41,194 bases of DNA from Lachnospiraceae bacterium (GTDB lineage: Bacteria; Bacillota; Clostridia; Lachnospirales; Lachnospiraceae). Both the position numbers and the translations under genes were made by a program. Of this stretch, positions 32,869-41,194 are shown piece after piece. The notes beneath the pieces are model-generated. The model did not search any database, was not told the DNA's origin, and saw nothing but the letters and a program-made list of their open reading frames with translations. Location: the NCBI GenBank assembly GCA_017424235.1, contig JAFPAQ010000042.1, positions 1 through 41,194 of the forward strand. The letters are read 5' to 3'. Position 1 is the first letter of the stretch. Every line of letters begins with the position of its first letter.

Positions 32869-33918
32869 ATGGATAAGAAGCGTTTTATAAAGTGGTTTGC
32901 TGTATTTTCGAGTGTTATGTTAGCGGCAGTGGCAGCAGTTGTTGCCATTGTAGACCCGTTTTTTCATTATCATAAGCCACTTAACGGCTTGAAGGCAGTA
33001 GTGGTCACACCTGAATATCAGTGTATAGGCACTGTAAGAAATTTTGATTATGACAGCATTATTCTTGGCTCATCGGTTGCTGAAAACTATAACAACCACT
33101 GGTTTGATGAAGGATTTGGCTGTACTACCATAAAGGCTATACAAAAGTCAGCAAAGACAACAGACCTGACCTATTATCTTAGAGAGTCGCTAAAGGAGCA
33201 TAAGCTGAAAAATGTATTCTACAGTCTCGATGTATCAGCACTTTGTGCGGACTATGAGGCCAAATTTCCCAATGCCTCCCTGCCGCTTTATATGTTTGAT
33301 GACAATCCGGTGAATGATATAGAGTATTTGTGGAACAGAGATGTGCTTTTTGAGGATGTTCCGTATATGTTTGCAATGAGCTTTATGGGTGATTATGATG
33401 AGGGAAATTCTTACAACTGGGCGCAGTATAAGACCTTTTCCAAGCAGGGCACGCTGCAGCAGTATCACAGACTGGAGCAGATAAAGCCACAGGTGCCTGC
33501 CTCTGAGTATGAAAAGCTGGTAGATGGCAATCTGAAGCTTATAGAGGAGCTTGTAATGCAAAATCCTGATACAAAGTTCAGATTTATTTATCCTCCGTAC
33601 TCCATGCTCTGGTGGGATGATGCCCATAGAAATGGCATATTGGAGCAGTACAGGTATGCCATAGCGCAGTCTGCAGACAGGCTTTTATATTATGACAATG
33701 TGGAGCTTTACTATTTCCAGAATATACCTGAGATCATATTGAATCTGGACAATTACATGGATACTGTGCATTTCAGTGCTGAAATTAACAGATATATCTG
33801 TGAGCAGATGATAGCGGGAAAAAATAAACTCACAAGAGAAAATATTGTGACAGTTTTGGAGGATATGACAACATTGTCAGACGAAATTGTGTTGAATTAT
33901 GATAAAATTATCAAATAA
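32869..33918 (+). CDS. SGNH-like O-acyltransferase partner of the MBOAT protein (hypothetical)
   Basis: The product is 349 residues with AGAAAGGCAAGG before ATG. One N-terminal helix (about 10-28) anchors it, leaving the rest outside. IILGSSVAENY resembles the Ser block I of SGNH hydrolases (GxSxxx), and a late MDTVHFSAEINRY fits the DxxH block V, giving a likely Ser/Asp/His set. Its place after the MBOAT gene suggests it receives acyl groups from the MBOAT protein and transfers them to the polymer. The fold assignment rests on motifs only. Confidence 0.75.
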   Translation: MDKKRFIKWFAVFSSVMLAAVAAVVAIVDPFFHYHKPLNGLKAVVVTPEYQCIGTVRNFDYDSIILGSSVAENYNNHWFDEGFGCTTIKAIQKSAKTTDLTYYLRESLKEHKLKNVFYSLDVSALCADYEAKFPNASLPLYMFDDNPVNDIEYLWNRDVLFEDVPYMFAMSFMGDYDEGNSYNWAQYKTFSKQGTLQQYHRLEQIKPQVPASEYEKLVDGNLKLIEELVMQNPDTKFRFIYPPYSMLWWDDAHRNGILEQYRYAIAQSADRLLYYDNVELYYFQNIPEIILNLDNYMDTVHFSAEINRYICEQMIAGKNKLTRENIVTVLEDMTTLSDEIVLNYDKIIK

Positions 33919-33975
33919 TAACAATAGTGTTTTTGTACAAAACCTATAAATATATTATTGTGTCTATTTTAAGGC

Positions 33976-34004
33976 TTGTGAATGATTTACAACTGCTTTA
34001 TAAT
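33976..34004 (+). promoter_or_regulatory. Promoter for the small membrane protein and chemoreceptor genes
   Basis: TTGTGA (33976-33981), 17 bases, TATAAT (33999-34004). Confidence 0.5.
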
Positions 34005-34059
34005 GAATTTACAGGTTTTTAGAGACAATAACTAGTTTTTGCAGAAGGGGTATATAAAA

Positions 34060-34287
34060 ATGGATAAGAGAAAAACCACCAAAAGTACATTAATGATACG
34101 AGTTTTACTGGCTGTATATCTGCTGTATCTGGCATATGGACTGATAAAGGATTATAGTACTTCAAATTATCAAATATTAGTTACAATGGGAATAGCCGTA
34201 TTTGGCATATGTGGTATTGCAATATTTATGTCGTCTGTTATAAGGCTTGTAAGAGGCAGATATGACGATGTAAATGAAACACAATAG
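34060..34287 (+). CDS. Small membrane protein preceding the chemoreceptor (hypothetical)
   Basis: The product is 75 residues from ATG 34060 (AAGGGG upstream; the TTG at 34039 precedes that site). Two helices are at about 10-29 and 40-62, joined by a short charged loop, with a basic turn and a polar tail (RGRYDDVNETQ). It lies 30 bases before the chemoreceptor, likely on the same transcript. Its function is unknown. Confidence 0.65.
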   Translation: MDKRKTTKSTLMIRVLLAVYLLYLAYGLIKDYSTSNYQILVTMGIAVFGICGIAIFMSSVIRLVRGRYDDVNETQ

Positions 34288-34317
34288 TCACACTGCTCTG
34301 TGATAGGAGGGGGCTGT

Positions 34318-36081
34318 ATGAAGATAAATAAAGCCATTAAAAAAGAAAACAAGAATAAAATAAATATGTCTGAAAAAGCAGGAGCAAAGCATATTGGTCT
34401 TGGAATAGGATTTAAGCTTAATGCCGGTATATTGGGCGCGGTAGGTGTTTTTGTTGTTTTGCTGGCAGTTTTAATCATAAAGTCTTCTCAGTACAGCACA
34501 CAGTACACACAGGTGCTTGACAATATTAGTAAGATCACATATATCAAAATGAATGCAACGAAGGTATCACATACGGTTGTGAACATGTGTGGCGTGGGAG
34601 GAGATATTGCTTCCAGTGGACATATGGAAATCGTTGATAATATTGAGAAATATGTGCAGGAAATAGGTGAGAATATACCTGACAGTACAGAATTTACAGA
34701 GGCACGTACACAATATGATAAGTTTCAAAATGAAGTTGGAAAATATATAAATTATTATCATGATGTGCTGGCACAGTGCGGTGACAAATATTCCACAAAA
34801 GGATTAGCAGCAGCTAAGTCTATGGATGGAAACGCTACTTTTGTTAATTCAAGTGCTGATATATTGCTCACCCTGGAGATCAAAAGAAGTGAACAGGTTG
34901 AAGCTATAATTGATGCAGACTTTAGCAGAACTAATACAATCATTGTATTGATTGCAGTAGTTGCAACTGTTTTGGTATTTACAGCAATGATCATTCTGTC
35001 AAAAAGCATAACCGGTTCCATCAAAAGACTGCAGAACCAGCTTGCCATTATGTCTGAGGGGGATTTGACACAACCGGTACTCAAGGTCACATCAAAGGAC
35101 GAGGCAGGACTTGCTACTATTGCTTTCAACAAGATGAAAACCAATCTGGTAAATCTGATAAGTAAGGTTATGGGAGCAACCGGTGATATCAAAAATGCAA
35201 CTGCTGTTGTGAATTTGAGCATTGATGAAAATACACAGGGAAGTACCCGTATTTCAGAGGCAGTAGAAGGAATGCTTGCAGGTCTGGAGCAGCAGAAGGT
35301 TGAAGTAAAATATACAGTTGATCAGATTGAGAGCATGGAGAGCATTTCAAAGGAAATGGATGAATATGCACATTCGATTTACCACAATTCTGACAAGACG
35401 TTGGCAAATGCAAAGGATGGAATGCACAGAATCAAAGCATATGTTAGTCAGATGGAAGAGGTAAATAAAGCGATGCATGAGATGGAGAGCGTATTTGCTG
35501 CTTTTGGCGAGACCACCAAGGGAATGTCCGAAGCACTGAGTTCGATCACTTCAATTGCCTCACAGACAAATTTGCTGTCACTTAATGCATCGATTGAAGC
35601 GGCGAGAGCTGGAGAAGCGGGAAGAGGATTTGCGGTAGTTGCTACGGAAATCAGGGATCTGGCAGATAATTCCCAAACTGCTGCAGCAAAGATCGGTCAG
35701 ATGATTGAGGTTGTGCAGGATCAGGCCGACAATATGAGTAGAAAACTAAAAGAGAGCATGGAACAGCTCGAAATTGGTAATCAACTGACCAAAGAAACAA
35801 GTGAGAGCTTTGTTATCATTCAGGAAGGTACAAATGAAGTCAGTGATAATGTTGGAGGAATCATAGAGCGTGTTGAGGTACTGACACGTATGATAACAGA
35901 GACGATAGATGGAATTAATGTGATTAAGAATGCAGCAGATGAAAATGTTGTAGAGATTAATGAAATCAGTGCTATTGTGGCAGAGGAATCAGCTAATCTT
36001 GAAGAGGTATCGGAGGCTATGAATAAATTGCTGGGATTAACAAAAGAATTAGATGATTTGGTTTCTGAATTCAAATTGTAG
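34318..36081 (+). CDS. Methyl-accepting chemotaxis protein
   Basis: The product is 587 residues. I start at ATG 34318 since GGAGGGGG precedes it; GTG 34300 is upstream of that site. Helix 1 is at about 33-55 and helix 2 at about 205-227, bounding an outer sensor domain of about 150 residues with a four-helix-like pattern. A HAMP domain follows, then the conserved signalling hairpin ([39 protein letters not shown]) around residues 415-455. It senses an external ligand and controls CheA. The downstream sugar-binding protein gene suggests sugar-dependent taxis (inference). Confidence 0.93.
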   Translation: MKINKAIKKENKNKINMSEKAGAKHIGLGIGFKLNAGILGAVGVFVVLLAVLIIKSSQYSTQYTQVLDNISKITYIKMNATKVSHTVVNMCGVGGDIASSGHMEIVDNIEKYVQEIGENIPDSTEFTEARTQYDKFQNEVGKYINYYHDVLAQCGDKYSTKGLAAAKSMDGNATFVNSSADILLTLEIKRSEQVEAIIDADFSRTNTIIVLIAVVATVLVFTAMIILSKSITGSIKRLQNQLAIMSEGDLTQPVLKVTSKDEAGLATIAFNKMKTNLVNLISKVMGATGDIKNATAVVNLSIDENTQGSTRISEAVEGMLAGLEQQKVEVKYTVDQIESMESISKEMDEYAHSIYHNSDKTLANAKDGMHRIKAYVSQMEEVNKAMHEMESVFAAFGETTKGMSEALSSITSIASQTNLLSLNASIEAARAGEAGRGFAVVATEIRDLADNSQTAAAKIGQMIEVVQDQADNMSRKLKESMEQLEIGNQLTKETSESFVIIQEGTNEVSDNVGGIIERVEVLTRMITETIDGINVIKNAADENVVEINEISAIVAEESANLEEVSEAMNKLLGLTKELDDLVSEFKL

Positions 36082-36142
36082 TAAAATATTTCAAAAATAA
36101 AGTAAATTAAGTAAAAAATAATGCAAATTGTCAAAAATATAC

Positions 36143-36171
36143 TTGACATAATCTATTTGGATATATATAAT
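36143..36171 (+). promoter_or_regulatory. Perfect consensus promoter of the sugar ABC operon
   Basis: TTGACA (36143-36148), 17 bases, TATAAT (36166-36171). The start is predicted near 36178. Confidence 0.85.
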
Positions 36172-36182
36172 GTATACATAAA

Positions 36183-36199
36183 TTAGCATTTGATGCTAA
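36183..36199. promoter_or_regulatory. Palindrome just downstream of the start site, possible operator
   Basis: TTAGCAT, 3 bases, ATGCTAA: a perfect 7-base inverted repeat 5 bases after the predicted start, a position where repressors commonly bind. No regulator gene is next to it. Confidence 0.45.
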
Positions 36200-36211
36200 A
36201 AAATAAAAAAA

Positions 36212-36260
36212 TTGCACAAAAAAATCAAAAGTGTGTTTTTAAAGGGGTAATTTTGTGCAA
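36212..36260 (+). repeat. Leader hairpin before the sugar-binding protein
   Basis: TTGCACAAAA (36212-36221) and TTTTGTGCAA (36251-36260) are perfect 10-base complements. The stem ends 8 bases before AAGGAGG and may stabilise the 5' end of the mRNA. Confidence 0.5.
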
Positions 36261-36280
36261 AATGTTTAAGGAGGAAAAAT

Positions 36281-37468
36281 ATGAAAATGAGAAAGAAAAT
36301 TTTGGGTGCGTTACTTAGTGTAGCGATGGTTGCGACAACGCTTGTTGGATGCGGAGGCTCTGCTACCACAACAAATGACACAGCAACAAAGGATGCATCA
36401 AGCACAACAGCCAGTGATTCAACAACTGGTGATTCAACAGCTGCTGATACTGCTACACAGGAAGTTACAACAAAGACAGAAGCAGGCGGCAAGGTTGGTG
36501 TAGCAATGCCTACACAGTCTTCTGAAAGATGGATTAATGATGGTGCTAACATGAAAGCACAGTTAGAGGCACTTGGCTATGAAGTAGATCTTCAGTATGC
36601 TGAGGATGATGTACAGATGCAGGTTTCTCAGATTGAGAACATGATCGCTTCCGGTGTTAACTGTCTGGTTATCGCTTCAATCGACTCATCTGCACTTGTA
36701 AACGTAGAAGCTCAGGCTAAAGATGCAGGTATTCCAATTATCGCATATGACCGTTTATTAATGGATACAGACGCTGTTTCTTACTATGCTACTTTTGATA
36801 ACAAGGGTGTAGGTACAGCGATCGCTAAATATGTTGAAGACAAGCTTGATCTTGCTAACGCATCAGAAAGTTATACAATTGAGTTATTCATGGGTTCTCC
36901 TGATGATAACAATGCTGTATTCTTATACAATGGTGTTATGGAAGTTCTTCAGCCATACTTTGATAATGGTACATTAGTATGTAAGTCTGGAAGAACATCA
37001 TTCGAAGATACATGTATCTTAAGATGGTCTCAGGAAACAGCTCAGCAGAACTGTGAAAACTACTTAACAGGCTTCTATGCTGACGAAGATCTTGATATTT
37101 GCTTGACAGCATTTGATGGATTTGCATATGGATGTAAAGCAGCATTAGAAGGTGCCGGCTATACAGCAGAGAACTGGCCAATCATCACAGGACAGGATGC
37201 AGAGCTTATGGCAACTAAGAATATCATCTCTGGCAAGCAGACAATGTCTATCTACAAAGATACACGTCTCTTAGCTGAAAAGTGTGTAAAGATGGTACAG
37301 GCTGTGCTTGAGGGTGCTGAACCGGAAATCAACGATACAGAGCAGTACAACAACGGCAAGATCGTAGTTCCTTCTTACCTCTGTACTCCAGTTGCAGTAG
37401 ACCAGGATAACTACAAGACAATTATTGTAGATGGTGGCTATTATACAGAAGAGCAGTTAGCAGAGTAA
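36281..37468 (+). CDS. Sugar ABC transporter substrate-binding lipoprotein (ChvE/XylF type)
   Basis: The product is 395 residues with AAGGAGG 6 bases before ATG. The signal peptide ends in the lipobox LVGC (Cys24). A Thr/Ser/Asp linker (25-68) leads to the periplasmic-binding fold (KVGVAMPTQSSERWINDGAN; GVNCLVIASIDSS; GIPIIAYDRLL) of the D-xylose/arabinose/glucose family (ChvE-like). It is anchored outside the membrane and delivers monosaccharide to the transporter encoded next. The intergenic terminator after it should give it more transcript than the downstream genes. Confidence 0.93.
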   Translation: MKMRKKILGALLSVAMVATTLVGCGGSATTTNDTATKDASSTTASDSTTGDSTAADTATQEVTTKTEAGGKVGVAMPTQSSERWINDGANMKAQLEALGYEVDLQYAEDDVQMQVSQIENMIASGVNCLVIASIDSSALVNVEAQAKDAGIPIIAYDRLLMDTDAVSYYATFDNKGVGTAIAKYVEDKLDLANASESYTIELFMGSPDDNNAVFLYNGVMEVLQPYFDNGTLVCKSGRTSFEDTCILRWSQETAQQNCENYLTGFYADEDLDICLTAFDGFAYGCKAALEGAGYTAENWPIITGQDAELMATKNIISGKQTMSIYKDTRLLAEKCVKMVQAVLEGAEPEINDTEQYNNGKIVVPSYLCTPVAVDQDNYKTIIVDGGYYTEEQLAE

Positions 37469-37482
37469 ATAAAGAAATCCAG

Positions 37483-37516
37483 CAGGTGGCACATGTTTGT
37501 TGCCACCTGTTTTTTT
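37483..37516 (+). terminator. Partial terminator inside the sugar operon
   Basis: CAGGTGGCA (37483-37491) pairs with TGCCACCTG (37501-37509) followed by TTTTTTT. It lies between the binding-protein and ATPase genes and probably attenuates the latter. Confidence 0.85.
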
Positions 37517-37550
37517 CAGAAAATAGAAAATTAAGAAAGGGGTTGAAATA

Positions 37551-39110
37551 ATGTCGGAGTACATCTTGGAAATGAATCACATTGTTAAAGATTTTTCAGG
37601 CGTTAAAGCATTGAATGACGTTAATCTGAAAGTAAAACGCGGTGAGATTCATGCTCTTTGTGGTGAAAATGGAGCAGGAAAATCGACATTGATGAACGTT
37701 TTGTCCGGCGTATATCCGTATGGTACATACTCAGGTGATATCGTATACAATGGGGAAATTAGCAAGTTTCACAATTTGAAGGATAGTGAGGCTAAGGGCA
37801 TCGTTATTATTCATCAGGAATTGGCATTGAGCCCATTGCTTTCAATTGCTGAGAATGTTTTTATTGGTAATGAACAGCTTTCTATGAAGGGAGTTATTGA
37901 CTGGACCAAGACAAGACAGCGTGCACAGGAAATGCTTGCGAAGGTTGGTTTGGAGCATGAGGATGTCAATGTTCCGGTAAATTCGCTTGGTGTTGGAAAA
38001 CAGCAGTTGATTGAGATTGCAAAGGCAATGGCAAAGAAGGTAGAGCTTTTGATTCTGGATGAGCCTACAGCTGCCTTGAATGATGAAGAGAGTAAGATTC
38101 TGTTAGATATCATGCTGGAATTGAAGAAGCAGGGAATTACCTGTATTATCATTTCACATAAGCTAAATGAGATTGAGTATGTTTCAGATGCAGTTACTAT
38201 CATTCGTGATGGTAAGACAATTGAGACTTTGATAAAAGGAAAAGATGAGTTTACAGAGGATCGCGTTATCAAGGGTATGGTAGGTCGTGAGATGACAAAC
38301 CGATATCCGGTTCGAGAAGGTGTTACTATTGGGGACACGATATTTGAAGTAAGTAACTGGAATGTATATCATCCGGATGATGCAGAACGTCAGGTGCTCA
38401 AAGATATTAACATCAGTGTTAAAGCAGGTGAGGTAGTAGGTCTTGCAGGTCTTATGGGAGCCGGACGTACAGAGTTTGCAATGAGTATATTTGGCCATAG
38501 TTACGGTCAGAAGATTTCAGGTACTGTCAAAATCAACGGTAAGGAAGTACATATGAAGAATGTAAGAGATGCCATTGACAGCAAGCTTGCATATGTATCA
38601 GAAGACAGAAAGACATATGGACTCAACCTGATTGGTGAGATTAAAGAGAATATGACAATTGCAGCACGTCCAAAGTTTTTCTCAAAACATGGTGTAATTA
38701 ATGGAAATGATGAGATTGTTGCCGCAGAAGAATACAAGAAGAGAATTAATATAAAGTCAAATTCTATTGAACAGGTGGTGGGTTCCTTATCGGGAGGAAA
38801 TCAGCAAAAGGTTGTATTGGCTAAATGGATGCTCACGCAGCCGGATGTATTGATTCTGGATGAGCCTACCCGTGGTATCGACGTAGGTGCTAAATATGAA
38901 ATTTATTGTGTTATTAATGATCTTGCCAAGGCTGGAAAAGCAGTCATTGTTATATCTTCTGAAATGCCTGAGATCATTGGTACCTGTGACAGAACATATG
39001 TTATTAATGAAGGCCAGATCGCAGGGGAATTAGGTAAAGATCAGCTGACACAGGAAAATATTATGCAATGTATTATGGCTCATAATAGAAAGGGTGATGG
39101 AGATGAATAA
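37551..39110 (+). CDS. Sugar ABC transporter ATP-binding protein (GguA/XylG/MglA type, two domains)
   Basis: The product is 519 residues with AAAGGGG before ATG. The first nucleotide-binding domain (1-250) has Walker [10 protein letters not shown], a degenerate signature (LGVGKQQ) and Walker [13 protein letters not shown]. The second (about 260-510) has the altered Walker [10 protein letters not shown] typical of this family, the signature LSGGNQQK and Walker [15 protein letters not shown]. One working site and one degenerate one fit the ribose/galactose/xylose importers. It pairs with the permease encoded next and the binding protein encoded before. Confidence 0.95.
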   Translation: MSEYILEMNHIVKDFSGVKALNDVNLKVKRGEIHALCGENGAGKSTLMNVLSGVYPYGTYSGDIVYNGEISKFHNLKDSEAKGIVIIHQELALSPLLSIAENVFIGNEQLSMKGVIDWTKTRQRAQEMLAKVGLEHEDVNVPVNSLGVGKQQLIEIAKAMAKKVELLILDEPTAALNDEESKILLDIMLELKKQGITCIIISHKLNEIEYVSDAVTIIRDGKTIETLIKGKDEFTEDRVIKGMVGREMTNRYPVREGVTIGDTIFEVSNWNVYHPDDAERQVLKDINISVKAGEVVGLAGLMGAGRTEFAMSIFGHSYGQKISGTVKINGKEVHMKNVRDAIDSKLAYVSEDRKTYGLNLIGEIKENMTIAARPKFFSKHGVINGNDEIVAAEEYKKRINIKSNSIEQVVGSLSGGNQQKVVLAKWMLTQPDVLILDEPTRGIDVGAKYEIYCVINDLAKAGKAVIVISSEMPEIIGTCDRTYVINEGQIAGELGKDQLTQENIMQCIMAHNRKGDGDE

Positions 39111-40275
39111 TAAGAAAAAAGTAGTAAATCTGGACATGAAACAATATGGTATGTTTCTTGCTCTTATTGCAATTTATGTTATATTTGCCATTATGACAGG
39201 TGGAAAGAACTTATCCCCTGCAAACATAAATAACCTGATCATGCAGAACGGTTATGTAGTTATTCTTGCAATAGGTATGCTTTTATGTGTTCTGACAGGT
39301 AACGTTGACCTTGGTGTAGGCTCTGTTGTAGCTCTTACCGGTGCATCAGCAGGTATCATTATGGTTGACTATAAGATGAACATGTGGGTAGCAATTTTTG
39401 TAGCTTTATTAATTGGTCTTCTGGTTGGTATGTTTGCCGGCTTCTTTATTGCTTACCTTGGAATTCCTCCTTTCGTAGTAACACTGGCGACGATGCTTAT
39501 GGGACGTGGTCTTACATATACTTTACTTAAAGCACAGACAAAAGGACCTTTACCAGATAACTACATCTATCTTGGTGCAGGATTTTTACCAACAATCAAA
39601 GTAAATGTTGGTGGAGCACCATTGGATCTTGTATGTATATTTGTTGCAATCATTGCATCTGTTGCTTTGATTTTATCTGAAATTAAGAGTATCGCAACAA
39701 AGAAGAAATACAATTTTGCAACAAATCCTACATGGCAGATTGTTGCAAAGTTAGCAGTAATGCTTGTAATTATATGGTTCTTCTTCTACAAGCTGGCAAG
39801 ATATAACGGTTTACCATTTGTACTTGTAATCATGGTTGTTCTTGTGGCATTATATTCTTTCATCACAAGCAAGACTGTTGCAGGTAGACAGATTTATGCA
39901 TTGGGTGGTAACAGAAAAGCAGCAAACTTATCCGGTATCAATACAAATAAAGTATTCTTCTGGGTTTATACTAATATGGGACTTCTCAGTGCCGTAGCCG
40001 GTATCGTACTCTCAGCACGTAATGCATCTTCTACACCAAAGGCTGGTGACGGATTCGAAATGGATGCTATCGCATCCTGCTACATTGGTGGTGCAGCCGT
40101 AGCCGGTGGTGCAGGAACAATTCTCGGTGCTGTAGTCGGAGCGTTCATCATGGGTATTCTTAACAATGGTATGTCTTTGTATGGATGGTCAACAGATATT
40201 CAGAAAATCGTAAAAGGTGCTGTACTTCTCGGTGCTGTAACGGTGGATGTAATGTCTAAGAGAAAGAAAGGTTGA
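39103..40275 (+). CDS. Sugar ABC transporter permease (GguB/XylH type)
   Basis: The product is 390 residues. It overlaps the previous gene; I choose ATG 39103 over GTG 39094 because AAAGGG at 39089-39094 fits it. About ten membrane helices are visible ([56 protein letters not shown]). The [15 protein letters not shown] and [17 protein letters not shown] segments are typical of ribose/xylose-type permeases. It forms the membrane channel of the monosaccharide importer, with the two-domain ATPase. Confidence 0.94.
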   Translation: MNNKKKVVNLDMKQYGMFLALIAIYVIFAIMTGGKNLSPANINNLIMQNGYVVILAIGMLLCVLTGNVDLGVGSVVALTGASAGIIMVDYKMNMWVAIFVALLIGLLVGMFAGFFIAYLGIPPFVVTLATMLMGRGLTYTLLKAQTKGPLPDNYIYLGAGFLPTIKVNVGGAPLDLVCIFVAIIASVALILSEIKSIATKKKYNFATNPTWQIVAKLAVMLVIIWFFFYKLARYNGLPFVLVIMVVLVALYSFITSKTVAGRQIYALGGNRKAANLSGINTNKVFFWVYTNMGLLSAVAGIVLSARNASSTPKAGDGFEMDAIASCYIGGAAVAGGAGTILGAVVGAFIMGILNNGMSLYGWSTDIQKIVKGAVLLGAVTVDVMSKRKKG

Positions 40276-40290
40276 TTAATAGGTATACAA

Positions 40291-40324
40291 ATAAATCGGA
40301 TGCCAGGCATCCGATTTATTTTTT
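40291..40324 (+). terminator. Terminator of the sugar operon
   Basis: ATAAATCGGATGC (40291-40303) pairs with GCATCCGATTTAT (40307-40319) and is followed by T residues. Confidence 0.9.
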
Positions 40325-40355
40325 GAAAAATGGTTGAAAAATATTCTAAATGGTA

Positions 40356-40384
40356 TTGCAATTTGGTAACTTATATGATATAGT
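40356..40384 (+). promoter_or_regulatory. Promoter for the tRNA pair
   Basis: TTGCAA (40356-40361), 17 bases, TATAGT (40379-40384); the predicted start is about 33 bases before tRNA-Tyr. Confidence 0.5.
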
Positions 40385-40423
40385 CTTGAATGTTGGTGAT
40401 TACTGACAAAACATTAATTAGAT

Positions 40424-40505
40424 GGGTGGATTCCCGAGTGGCCAAAGGGGACAGACTGTAAATCTGCTGCTTAATGCTTCGGTGGTTCGAATCCACCTCC
40501 ACCCA
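40424..40505 (+). tRNA. tRNA-Tyr (anticodon GTA)
   Basis: The acceptor arms GGGTGGA (40424-40430) and TCCACCC (40498-40504) pair, followed by discriminator A. The anticodon GTA is at 40458-40460. A long variable arm and the GGTTCGAATCC T-arm are present. CCA is not encoded. Confidence 0.95.
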
Positions 40506-40579
40506 TTTGCCAGATAATAATTAGCTTTAAGGCGTAGTTTGCATCAAGCCGTAGCCCAAAAGGGTCAGGTGTGGCATAT

Positions 40580-40665
40580 GCCGGCGTGGCGGAACTGGCA
40601 GACGCACAGGACTTAAAATCCTGCGGGACTAACCTCCCGTACCGGTTCGATTCCGGTCGCCGGCA
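40580..40665 (+). tRNA. tRNA-Leu (anticodon TAA)
   Basis: GCCGGCG pairs with CGCCGGC (40658-40664), discriminator A. The anticodon TAA is at 40614-40616. The long variable arm of leucine tRNAs (CGGGACTAACCTCCCGT) and the GGTTCGATTCC T-arm are present. CCA is not encoded. Confidence 0.95.
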
Positions 40666-40673
40666 GTAAGATA

Positions 40674-40706
40674 AAAAAACCTAAGACATTTGTCTTAGGT
40701 TTTTTT
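40674..40706. terminator. Terminator of the tRNA pair
   Basis: AAAACCTAAGACA pairs with TGTCTTAGGTTTT with a 2-base loop, followed by more T. Confidence 0.9.
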
Positions 40707-40765
40707 CTTATAGAAGAAGAGACAAGGCATGCAGAATCGAGCTTCCAACATAGTAGCAAAAGTGA

Positions 40766-40861
40766 GCAATAGGGACGGGGCTTGCTGTATCGTGCTTCCC
40801 AACGATACAGAAGCCCCGTCCCTATTGCGAACGTATGATACAGAAGCCCCGTCCCTATTGC
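40766..40861. repeat. Large palindrome with an extra 25-bp direct copy
   Basis: GCAATAGGGACGGGGCTT plus CTGTATCGT (40766-40793) is complementary to 40802-40828 except for one unpaired G (40784). The 25-base right arm (40804-40828) recurs exactly at 40837-40861. The rest of the 323-base gap 40666-40988 has no gene. It may be a miniature mobile or REP-like element. Confidence 0.85.
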
Positions 40862-40988
40862 TGATTTCGAACAAATGTACCAAAAGCCATTGACATATTT
40901 ATTATTGCATGATAATATTCAGTACATACATTCGAATGATATCAATTTGCAATTGCAATAAATATTTGATACGATAATGGAGAGAGCA

Positions 40989-41194
40989 ATGGATAATAAT
41001 GAACAAGCAATTGAAAAGCTGCAGTGGCATCCTGCATTTTATGCCGGATTACAGATTGAACTGCAAGAAGACAGTGATAATCTGATTTTTGAAAACGAGC
41101 ATCAGTTAGGAACAAAACCAAAGCAGATAGATGCACTGATAATTAAGAAGCAAAAAGACATACCAGTAAAGAAAAACATAGGGAAGATATTTCG
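40989..41194 (+). CDS. N-terminal part of a PD-(D/E)XK / Rpn-like family protein (cut by window end)
   Basis: ATG 40989 is preceded by GGAG (40979-40982), and 68 codons are visible before the edge. The segment LQWHPAFYAGLQIELQEDSD, then LIFENEHQLGTKPKQIDALI and VKKNIGKIF, is the start of a family common in gut Clostridia and often misnamed in databases. I recall it as PD-(D/E)XK-like with EYKSP as a later motif, which lies outside this window. The function is unknown. Confidence 0.65.
   Translation, partial: MDNNEQAIEKLQWHPAFYAGLQIELQEDSDNLIFENEHQLGTKPKQIDALIIKKQKDIPVKKNIGKIF

Overview
The window looks like a chromosomal segment of a low-GC Gram-positive anaerobe of the Clostridia, most likely a Lachnospiraceae member of the Roseburia / Agathobacter / Butyrivibrio type. 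This is an inference from the AT-rich sequence, strong GGAGG-type ribosome sites, the protein flavour (short archaeal-type ProRS, acetate kinase, MecA-like adaptor, ChvE/GguAB-type sugar transporter with an adjacent chemoreceptor) and TTGACA/TATAAT promoters. No single gene fixes the species.

Region 1 (1-1614) is a degraded accessory stretch: the tail of one gene, a 17-bp perfect hairpin, remnants of two small genes whose ends overlap an intact small membrane protein, and a DUF4190-like membrane protein with an acidic linker. Region 2 (1809-8891) is the most unusual part. It is a compact six-gene operon with its own promoter and terminator. It encodes an SPFH protein with three zinc ribbons, a four-helix-type membrane protein, a 647-residue membrane-hairpin coiled-coil protein, two paralogous helical proteins and a bactofilin-like beta-helix protein. 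I recognise no described pathway with this set; I suggest a membrane-surface scaffold or membrane-stress/defence assembly.

Region 3 (8946-17039) holds an AAA-ATPase remnant, a Uma2 nuclease-like protein, a cell-wall amidase, proS, ackA, a histidine kinase/response regulator pair and an RluA-type pseudouridine synthase. Region 4 (17040-22675) holds small proteins: a hypothetical protein behind a consensus promoter and long leader, a one-domain MecA-like adaptor, a small membrane protein, an HD-GYP protein whose HD motif reads FD, a 71-residue protein behind a strongly structured leader, an alpha/beta hydrolase and a lipoprotein.

Region 5 (22870-28736) joins a Rep_3-type initiator to an ABC-2 type export system with a Q/N-rich repeat membrane protein. 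Region 6 (28728-31156) is an Rrf2 regulator, cysteine desulfurase and NifU/IscU-type scaffold, i.e. iron-sulfur assembly. Region 7 (31341-33918) is an MBOAT/SGNH O-acylation pair. Region 8 (33976-40324) is a small membrane protein, a chemoreceptor and a monosaccharide ABC transporter, which probably couple sugar sensing to uptake. The window ends with tRNA-Tyr and tRNA-Leu, a large palindrome, and the start of a PD-(D/E)XK-like protein.

A 16-18 bp palindrome family recurs between co-oriented genes (14140, 15342, 30666). No complete insertion sequence, prophage or CRISPR array is visible.
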